The notes under the pieces: generated by a model
The model's database searches: none
The model's input: only the letters and a program-made list of their open reading frames with translations
What the model was told of the DNA's origin: nothing
Position numbers and translations under genes: made by a program
Source: Pseudomonadota bacterium
GTDB lineage: Bacteria > Pseudomonadota > Alphaproteobacteria > Rhizobiales > Hyphomicrobiaceae
DNA: 6,561 bases
Assembly (NCBI GenBank): GCA_023430845.1
Contig: JAEYYJ010000447.1
Span: 1 to 6,561, forward strand
Reading direction: 5' to 3'
Shown: positions 1 to 6,561 of the stretch, piece by piece
How the letters are laid out: every line of letters starts with the position of its first letter
Numbering within the stretch: the stretch's first letter is position 1

Positions 1-225
1 CGCGCGACGCTGCCGCTGCAGATTTTTCCTTCAGGCGCCTATGCCCGCGCATCGTCGCAGCTGGCTGTGCCGCTCAATCTCTCCTTCGCCGCCGCGCCGC
101 CGGTCTTCGCGGCGATACTCACCGCCGGCGGTCCTCATACAGTGCTGTGGCTGGCGTTGGTGGTCTCGATTGTTGCTTTCGGCGCGCTGCTCGCGCTCTG
201 GCTGCTGCATCGGCGGACCGAATAG
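1..225 (+). CDS. C-terminal fragment of a membrane transporter, probably MFS
   Basis: The reading frame is open from the first base and stops with TAG at 223-225, giving the last 74 residues of a protein whose start lies left of the window. The visible part begins with a segment of the type LPLQIF...GAYARASSQLAVP, followed by an Ala/Pro-rich helix (AAAPPVFAAILTAGG). A last strongly hydrophobic helix (about residues 46-69, VLWLALVVSIVAFGALLALWLL) leads into a short charged tail, HRRTE. This pattern of two final transmembrane helices and a short basic cytoplasmic tail is typical of major facilitator superfamily proteins, where the GxxxGR-like loop before helix 11 is often followed by an AAPP helix. 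Substrate and direction cannot be told from the fragment. A terminator-like hairpin with a T tract follows about 45 nt after the stop. The call as a membrane protein is firm; the MFS assignment is a family resemblance and less certain. Confidence 0.75.
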   Translation, partial: RATLPLQIFPSGAYARASSQLAVPLNLSFAAAPPVFAAILTAGGPHTVLWLALVVSIVAFGALLALWLLHRRTE

Positions 226-243
226 ATCGCGCCTGCAGCGCGA

Positions 244-261
244 GCGAGGGCCAGCCCTCGC
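244..261. repeat. Inverted repeat in the 3' intergenic region
   Basis: A perfect 7-bp inverted repeat, GCGAGGG, loop CCAG, CCCTCGC, lies between the two convergent genes. GAG/CTC pairs outside it would extend the stem with a small bulge. No T-rich tract follows on either strand, so on its own it is not a standard intrinsic terminator. It may be part of a larger compound palindrome with the hairpin at 271-294, and could help protect 3' ends of the SDR transcript. Confidence 0.5.
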
Positions 262-270
262 GCTCCCAGC

Positions 271-300
271 CGGGGGACACCCCCGAGACCCCCGCTTTTT
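271..300 (+). terminator. Candidate Rho-independent terminator of the upstream transporter gene
   Basis: CGGGGG at 271-276 can pair with either of two downstream CCCCCG copies, at 280-285 (3-nt loop ACA) or at 289-294 (12-nt loop). The distal copy is followed by C and then five T residues at 296-300. A GC-only stem followed by a T tract fits an intrinsic terminator for the plus-strand gene ending at 225. The T tract overlaps the stop codon (299-301) of the convergent SDR gene. On the minus strand there is no T tract after the hairpin, so it would be one-directional. Confidence 0.55.
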
Positions 301-1093
301 ATGACTTTTCAGGCATCACGTAGTTGAGCGGCAGGCGACCGCCATCGGCGTAGACCGTCGTGCCCGTCACGTAGCTCGCCTCGTCGCTCGCAAGCCATGC
401 GACGATTGCCGCGATTTCCTCAGGCTGGCCGACGCGGCCCATGGGTGTGCGCGAGAGAACCTTCTTGCGGAAAGCCTCGTCTTTCACGACGCCCGCCAGC
501 AGCGGCGTCTGGATCGTGCCCGGACCGACGGCATTCACGCGAATGCCCTGCGGCGCGAGCGCAATCGCCATGGCTTTCGTGAGTTGCGCGAGCCCGCCCT
601 TCGAAACCGAATAGGCAACGTGATCCGGGAGTGCGAAAACCGCATTCACCGAGCTCATGTTCACGATCGCGCCGGCCGTACCGCCCTCCGTTAGCGGGCC
701 CTGCTTAACCATCTGGCGCGCCGCGGCCTGACCCGCGAGGAAGGCACCTTTGAGATTCACGCTCAGAATGCGGTCGAACTCTTCGATGGGAAGATCGAGG
801 AAGGGCGCATCATCGACGATGCCGGCATTGTTCACGAGCACGTCGATGCGCCCGTGCGTCTCAAGCGCCTTGGCGATCAGATTGTGCACGTCGAGCTTTT
901 CCGACACGTCGCAATCGACGAAATCGGCGACACCGCCGCTTTTGCGAATGCTTTCCGTGACGGCGTTCCCCGCATCAGCGTTCACATCGGCGACGACGAC
1001 CTTGGCGCCTTCGCGCGCGAGCCTGAGCGAGCAAGCCTCGCCGATGCCTTGTCCGGCACCCGTGACGATTGCAATCCGGTCCTTGAGCAGCAT
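299..1093 (-). CDS. Short-chain dehydrogenase/reductase (SDR), classical type
   Basis: This 264-residue protein has the normal length of a classical SDR with a Rossmann fold. The cofactor glycine motif TGAGQGIG is at residues 11-18. An acidic residue, Asp36, closes the second strand (VVVADVN), which usually means preference for NAD(H) over NADP(H). NNAG is at 88-91. The catalytic tetrad is complete: Asn113, Ser148 (NMSSVNA), Tyr161 and Lys165 (YSVSK). The PG motif (VGPGTIQTPL) and the C-terminal YVTGTTVYADGG signature are present. It is probably a soluble cytoplasmic alcohol/ketone oxidoreductase; proteins like this are often labelled 3-oxoacyl-ACP reductase or glucose 1-dehydrogenase, but the substrate cannot be read from sequence. 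The ATG at 1093 is supported by an AAGGA ribosome site 7 nt upstream. The gene starts 16 nt after the maeB stop on the same strand, so the two are probably cotranscribed. A roughly 8-residue insertion (GPLTEGGTAG) sits before the catalytic serine strand. Confidence 0.93.
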   Translation of the reverse strand: MLLKDRIAIVTGAGQGIGEACSLRLAREGAKVVVADVNADAGNAVTESIRKSGGVADFVDCDVSEKLDVHNLIAKALETHGRIDVLVNNAGIVDDAPFLDLPIEEFDRILSVNLKGAFLAGQAAARQMVKQGPLTEGGTAGAIVNMSSVNAVFALPDHVAYSVSKGGLAQLTKAMAIALAPQGIRVNAVGPGTIQTPLLAGVVKDEAFRKKVLSRTPMGRVGQPEEIAAIVAWLASDEASYVTGTTVYADGGRLPLNYVMPEKS

Positions 1094-1100
1094 TTTCTTG

Positions 1101-1105
1101 TCCTT
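1101..1105 (-). promoter_or_regulatory. Ribosome binding site of the SDR gene
   Basis: On the minus strand AAGGA lies 7 nt upstream of the ATG at 1093. It fits entirely inside the 16-nt gap after the maeB stop codon. This fixes the SDR start and supports translation from a shared maeB-SDR message. Confidence 0.75.
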
Positions 1106-1109
1106 GGTG

Positions 1110-3401
<2,292 letters not shown>

Positions 3402-3410
3402 TCGCCGTGG

Positions 3411-3415
3411 TCCTC
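3411..3415 (-). promoter_or_regulatory. Ribosome binding site deciding the maeB start
   Basis: GAGGA on the minus strand is separated by 9 nt from the ATG at 3401. It supports that start over the longer open frame extending to 3614, which would run through the divergent gene on the other strand. Confidence 0.65.
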
Positions 3416-3441
3416 GTTGCATGCCGGCAGCCTGCATGTTT

Positions 3442-3457
3442 GCCACAGAACCGTGGC
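3442..3457. repeat. Dyad symmetry in the maeB / small-gene divergent region
   Basis: GCCAC at 3442-3446 and GTGGC at 3453-3457 form a perfect 5-bp inverted repeat around a 6-nt spacer (AGAACC). It lies in the 70-nt gap between two divergent starts. Two TGCATG copies lie close by at 3418-3423 and 3433-3438, with starts 15 nt apart. The right arm overlaps the likely ribosome site of the small gene (GGCGGAG, 3455-3461). It could be an operator or an RNA hairpin, but arms this short may arise by chance in GC-rich DNA. I see no convincing -35/-10 pair in this gap. Confidence 0.3.
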
Positions 3458-3471
3458 GGAGTGCCAATGTC

Positions 3472-3825
3472 ATGCGCACGTTTATGAACGGCACAGAGCA
3501 TTTGTCGCGCGCGAGTCGCAGTTTTCTGGCCGGTGCTGGGTTCGGCGTGCTCGCCTTGCTGACGGCGCGGCCGGTGCATGGGGCGGACGCGCCCGAGGGG
3601 CTGCCGCCTGCCAACTGGCCGACTTCCCAATATCACGCGCTCATCGACGGCTGGGGGCGGACCATTCCGTGCCGCTGCCGTTTCAATGGAAATTCCTACC
3701 GGCTCGGCGAGATCGTGTGCATGAAGACACACGTCGGCACCGTTCTCACACGCTGCGACATCGTCGAGAACAATACGTCGTGGATGCCGAGCCGAGAGCC
3801 CTGCGTGCCCGACGCCGGCACCTGA
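3472..3825 (+). CDS. Small exported cysteine-containing protein of unknown function
   Basis: From ATG 3472 the protein has 117 residues. A basic N-region (RASR, residues 13-16) precedes a hydrophobic stretch (FLAGAGFGVLALLTA, 18-32) and a likely signal-peptidase site near residues 37-38 (RPVHG/A), so export to the periplasm is likely. The mature part, about 80 residues, has five cysteines (67, 69, 83, 95, 111), including a CRC pair in GRTIPCRCRFNG. It also has a YRLGEIVCM segment, a THVGTVLTRCD segment and NNTSWMPSREPC near the end. This looks like a small compact disulfide-bonded or metal-binding domain, but I do not recognise the family with certainty. The start is supported by GGCGGAG about 10 nt upstream; in-frame ATGs at 3436 and 3484 are alternatives, and the open frame begins at 3376. 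It is divergent from maeB and ends 7 nt before the end of convergent chrA. The coherent signal peptide and the cysteine spacing argue that it is a real gene. Confidence 0.8.
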   Translation: MRTFMNGTEHLSRASRSFLAGAGFGVLALLTARPVHGADAPEGLPPANWPTSQYHALIDGWGRTIPCRCRFNGNSYRLGEIVCMKTHVGTVLTRCDIVENNTSWMPSREPCVPDAGT

Positions 3826-3832
3826 TCGCCCC

Positions 3833-5137
3833 TCAGCCCGCCAGCAGATGCCAGCCGACGCCGAGCGCTCCGCAGATCGCGAGCGACGTCATGATGCCGC
3901 GATGCATCCAGAAGAGCAGCACGAACGCGACGCCCGTCAGGATCAAGGCGACCCAGTCGAGGCTCTCAGGCTCGGGCAGATAGAGACGTAGAGGTCCGAG
4001 CCATGTCGTGGTGCTCTCGCGGAAGAGCACGTTGAGCGCGAACCAGACCGTCAGGTTAAGGATCACGCCGACGACGGCCGCGGTAACGGCGGCAAGAGCC
4101 GCCCTGAGCCGCGGCTCGGCATTGATGCGCTCGATGTAAGGTGCGCCGACGAAAATCCAGAGGAAGCACGGTGCGAACGTCGCCCACAGCGCCACGAAGG
4201 CACCGAGTATGCCCATGAATAGCGGCGATCCACCACCGTGCCGGTAGGCAGCCAGAAAGCCGACGAATTCGGTGACGAGGATGAGCGGTCCGGGCGTGGT
4301 TTCAGCAAAGCCGAGCGCATCGACCATCTCGCCGGCCGTCATCCAGCCGAAGTGCTGGACCATGTCCTGCGCGAGATAGGCGAGGACGGCATAGGCGCCG
4401 CCGAAGCTCACGACGGCGAGCTTCGAGAAGAGCAGGCCGAGTTGCGACGTGACGTGTGCGCCGCCGAGGATCATGGCCAGGACGGCGAGAGGTACGATCC
4501 AGACGACGAGCCAGATGATCGTCGTGCGCAGTGTGTCCGCGAGACTGACCGTCGGTGCGGCGCGCGCGGTCTGATCGGTGAGGCCTGCGCCGGTCGCGAA
4601 GCCGTAAAGCGCGGCGGCGAGCACGATCAGCGGGAAGGGCACGGCGAAGAAAAAGATCGCAGTGAACGCCAGGGCGGCGAGCCAGCGGTGGTCGGTAGCC
4701 GTCAAGCCGCGCCGCGCGATACGGATGAGCGCCTCGACGACGATCGCCAGCACCGCAGCCTTGATGCCTGTCAGGAGTGCCGTGGCGAGGGGCAACGTGC
4801 CGAACATCGCGTAGAGCGCCGCCAGCGCGAGGATGATCAGCGCACCGGGCAGGACGAACAGCAGGCCAGCGGCGAGACCGCCGATCGTCCCGTGCATCCG
4901 CCAGCCGACATAGGTCGCGAGCTGCATGGCCTCGGGGCCGGGGAGCAGCATGCAGAAATTGAGCGCCTGGAGATACGACCGCTCGTCGATCCATTTGCGC
5001 TCATCGACGAGCATTCGGTGCATCAGCGCGATCTGGCCGGCAGGACCGCCAAACGAGATCAGGCCAATTCGCGCCCACACACCGAGCGCTTCGGCGAAGC
5101 TCGGTCGCCCGGCCATGCTGTTTTGAACGTCACTCAT
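3833..5137 (-). CDS. chrA: Chromate transporter, two-domain (long-chain) ChrA family
   Basis: The 434-residue integral membrane protein has the two homologous halves of long-chain CHR proteins. Half one carries FGGPAGQIA (29-37) and LLPGPEAMQLATYVGW (64-79). Half two repeats them as FGGAYAVLAYLAQDMV (from 245) and ETTPGPL (279-285). Several hydrophobic helices follow each signature, giving roughly ten or more membrane segments. Characterised members export chromate from the cytoplasm using the membrane potential, giving chromate resistance; other members may carry sulfate-like oxyanions. The open frame extends to 5185, but ATG 5137 (MSDVQNSMAGRPSF) is preferred because the added 16 residues are Arg/Gly-rich and unlike the family. 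The ribosome site is weak (AGG 7 nt upstream, within a G-rich run). ATG 5116 is another possible start. No chrB-type regulator gene lies in the window. It is divergent from the MFS gene on the right and converges with the small exported-protein gene. Confidence 0.95.
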   Translation of the reverse strand: MSDVQNSMAGRPSFAEALGVWARIGLISFGGPAGQIALMHRMLVDERKWIDERSYLQALNFCMLLPGPEAMQLATYVGWRMHGTIGGLAAGLLFVLPGALIILALAALYAMFGTLPLATALLTGIKAAVLAIVVEALIRIARRGLTATDHRWLAALAFTAIFFFAVPFPLIVLAAALYGFATGAGLTDQTARAAPTVSLADTLRTTIIWLVVWIVPLAVLAMILGGAHVTSQLGLLFSKLAVVSFGGAYAVLAYLAQDMVQHFGWMTAGEMVDALGFAETTPGPLILVTEFVGFLAAYRHGGGSPLFMGILGAFVALWATFAPCFLWIFVGAPYIERINAEPRLRAALAAVTAAVVGVILNLTVWFALNVLFRESTTTWLGPLRLYLPEPESLDWVALILTGVAFVLLFWMHRGIMTSLAICGALGVGWHLLAG

Positions 5138-5230
5138 GCGCGTGCCTGCCCCCCGCTTGCCATAGCCGGCTGCCCGATCGCGCATATTTGCATTTCAGTT
5201 GTGTGACAGTCGCGCGCTCGATCGAAGTGG

Positions 5231-5245
5231 GCGGGTTTATCCCGC
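5231..5245. repeat. Short inverted repeat upstream of chrA
   Basis: GCGGG, TTTAT, CCCGC is a perfect 5-bp dyad with an AT-rich centre, about 95 nt upstream of the chrA start in the divergent region. No T tract follows it, so a terminator is unlikely. An operator is possible, but the arms are short. Confidence 0.3.
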
Positions 5246-5264
5246 ACTGCACGATGACCGGGTT

Positions 5265-5293
5265 TTGACACGCTCCCGGCACTGATAGCCTGA
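5265..5293 (+). promoter_or_regulatory. Candidate promoter for the right-hand transporter gene
   Basis: A perfect -35 consensus, TTGACA, is at 5265-5270. The expected -10 region is poor: TAGCCT after 15 nt or GCCTGA after 17 nt. It points toward the gene starting at 5390 and would place transcription initiation about 90 nt upstream of it, close to the dyad at 5293-5311. The -35 match is clear, but the weak -10 keeps confidence low; a promoter needing an activator would also fit. Confidence 0.3.
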
Positions 5294-5311
5294 TCAATTG
5301 TGAGCATTGAT
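5293..5311. repeat. Dyad symmetry, candidate operator, in the chrA / transporter divergent region
   Basis: ATCAAT (5293-5298) and ATTGAT (5306-5311) are perfect 6-bp inverted arms around the 7-nt spacer TGTGAGC, 19 bp in all. It stands out as an AT-rich patch in GC-rich surroundings. It lies just downstream of the TTGACA at 5265, where a repressor or activator of the transporter could bind. Length and symmetry suit a dimeric helix-turn-helix regulator, but no regulator gene is visible nearby. The rest of the 252-nt intergenic region shows no gene. Confidence 0.4.
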
Positions 5312-5389
5312 TCCTCGGCCCCGAACCTTCGGCACTGCCGGTCTCCCCGCTCATGCCGCGCTGCGACGCTACGAGATCGGGCATTCGGA

Positions 5390-6561
5390 ATGCATTCCTC
5401 CTGGCTGGCTCCTTTCCAAGAACGGACGTTCCGTTTCCAATGGCCTGCGGCGCTTATCACCGTGTGGGCGCTCGAGATGGAGACGCTCATTCTCGGCTGG
5501 TACGTCCTGGTGCAGACCGGATCGGTGGTTCAGCTCACGGTCTTTGCGTCCTTCCTGTATTTCGGGACATTGTGCGCGCCTCTTCTCGGCGTCGTGGCGG
5601 ATCGTATTGGGCATGGCAACACGCTTGCGCTCATGCGGTCGTGGTACATGGTGCTCGCGACGGGCCTGCTGGCCTTTGCGATCTCCGGTAATCTGAGCCC
5701 GCAGGTGGTGCTCGTTCTGGCTTTTCTGAATGGTCTGGTGCGGCCTTCGGATCTGGCCGTCCGAAGCGCGTTCATGGCCGGGAGGCTCCCGCGTGAGCTC
5801 CTGAGCGGCGCCATGGCGCTTGAACGCACGACCATCGATACCGCGCGCATAGCGGGCGCACTCGCGGGCGCGGGGCTGTTCGCGGCGCTCGGCATTGCGC
5901 CGACGTATGTGCTGATCATAGTTCTTTACGCCCTCGGTGTGGGCCTGACGCTCGCCGCCAAACGCAGCGCGCCGGTCGTTGAGGTCAGTAGCGATGCGGC
6001 TCCCGCGCTTCTGAAGCCGCGCAACGCCTTCTGGCATGAACTCAAGGAGGGTGTGGCGTATGTCTGGGCGCGTCCGGTGCTGCGTGCTGCCATGTGGCTC
6101 GCGCTCCTCGCCAACCTGACGGCATTTCCGCTCACCAACGGCCTGCTCCCCTACGCGGCACGCGAGGTATTTCAGTCCGACGAGCGTGGCCTCGCCCTGC
6201 TGGTGGCGAGCTTTGCCTCGGGTGCCCTGATCGGATCGCTGACCTTCTCGGCCATGAGCCGCCGAATGCCGCTTGCACGGCTCATGCTCGGCGCGGCAGG
6301 TGCGTGGTACGCCATGCTCGCCATATGTGCGTTCATGCCGACGCTCTACGGCGCGGCAGCACTTCTCGTGCTCGCCGGGCTTGCACAGAGCCACTGCATG
6401 ATTGCGATGGTGGTGCTCATCCTGCGTGCCGCGGCGCCGGCCGTGGCGGGGCGCGTCATGGGCGTGCGCATTCTGGCGATCTACAGCCTGCCGATCGGCA
6501 TTCTCGCCGCGGGCTGGTTCATCGAGCGGGTCGGGTTTTCCACGACGATCTTCGGCTATGC
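5390..6561 (+). CDS. MFS transporter, probable exporter (3' end outside window)
   Basis: The frame is open from ATG 5390 to the right edge, giving 390 residues without the end. It begins MHSSWLAPFQERTFRFQWPA, an N-terminus seen in MFS_3/MefA-like and EntS-like transporters. A helix-1 region (LITVWALEMETLILGWYVL, 22-40) follows, then the conserved helix 2-3 loop GVVADRIGH (motif A-like, 67-75). Alternating hydrophobic helices include a central hydrophilic loop (about residues 195-220, KRSAPVVEVSSD to FWHELKEGVAYVW), which marks the link between the two six-helix halves. About ten to eleven helices are visible of an expected twelve. By family it would be a proton-driven drug or metabolite exporter; the substrate is unknown. 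The ribosome site before 5390 is weak. An upstream in-frame GTG at 5300 would add 30 Arg/Ser-rich residues unlike the family, so it is less likely. It is divergent from chrA. Confidence 0.9.
   Translation, partial: MHSSWLAPFQERTFRFQWPAALITVWALEMETLILGWYVLVQTGSVVQLTVFASFLYFGTLCAPLLGVVADRIGHGNTLALMRSWYMVLATGLLAFAISGNLSPQVVLVLAFLNGLVRPSDLAVRSAFMAGRLPRELLSGAMALERTTIDTARIAGALAGAGLFAALGIAPTYVLIIVLYALGVGLTLAAKRSAPVVEVSSDAAPALLKPRNAFWHELKEGVAYVWARPVLRAAMWLALLANLTAFPLTNGLLPYAAREVFQSDERGLALLVASFASGALIGSLTFSAMSRRMPLARLMLGAAGAWYAMLAICAFMPTLYGAAALLVLAGLAQSHCMIAMVVLILRAAAPAVAGRVMGVRILAIYSLPIGILAAGWFIERVGFSTTIFGY

Noticed and set aside
41..304. 87-residue plus-strand frame starting at ATG 41
   Set aside because: It is very Arg/Ser/Pro-rich and out of frame with the transporter tail at 1-225, whose hydrophobic helices are convincing.
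3402..3614. N-terminal extension of MaeB by 71 residues
   Set aside because: The extension is basic and Pro/Ser-rich, unlike family N-termini, and overlaps the divergent small gene. ATG 3401 has a good ribosome site and gives the usual length.
4238..5206. 322-residue open frame on the plus strand opposite chrA
   Set aside because: It is rich in Arg, Glu, Asp, Gln and His with no fold-like pattern. This is what the antisense of a hydrophobic GC-rich membrane gene gives. The ChrA signatures on the other strand explain the DNA.
5369..6394. 341-residue open frame on the minus strand opposite the right-hand MFS gene
   Set aside because: It has the same charged, low-hydrophobicity antisense composition (many Arg, His, Glu, Gln). 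The plus-strand frame reads as a continuous MFS protein with motif A.

Overview
This is a GC-rich, gene-dense chromosomal window. It most resembles an alphaproteobacterium of the order Hyphomicrobiales (Rhizobiales). That placement is inferred from the hybrid malic enzyme-phosphotransacetylase protein, the style of the SDR C-terminus and the high G+C at third codon positions. No rRNA, ribosomal protein or other strong taxonomic marker is present, so it remains tentative.

Layout, left to right. Positions 1-225 (+) encode the last 74 residues of a membrane transporter that looks like an MFS protein. It is followed by a palindromic, terminator-like stretch (about 244-300). On the minus strand, maeB (3401-1110) and a short-chain dehydrogenase/reductase gene (1093-299) are 16 nt apart and look like a two-gene transcription unit. 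A small exported cysteine-containing protein of unknown function (3472-3825, +) is divergent from maeB across 70 nt. It converges with chrA (5137-3833, -), a two-domain chromate transporter, with only 7 nt between the stop codons. After a 252-nt divergent intergenic region with several dyad symmetries comes a second MFS-like transporter (5390 onward, +), which runs off the right edge. Both edge genes are cut by the window.

Functionally, MaeB links the C4 dicarboxylate pool to pyruvate and NADPH. The co-directional SDR is probably an NAD(H)-dependent oxidoreductase of unknown substrate. ChrA would export chromate, or possibly another oxyanion, but its usual regulator ChrB is not present here. 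The right-hand MFS protein is probably an exporter. Nothing ties the transporters to the metabolic pair beyond proximity.

I found no mobile element, CRISPR array, RNA gene, toxin-antitoxin pair or defence system. This looks like an ordinary core or semi-core region. The points most worth a second look are the small exported protein, the dyad symmetries in the two divergent intergenic regions, and the regulatory-looking phosphotransacetylase domain of MaeB.
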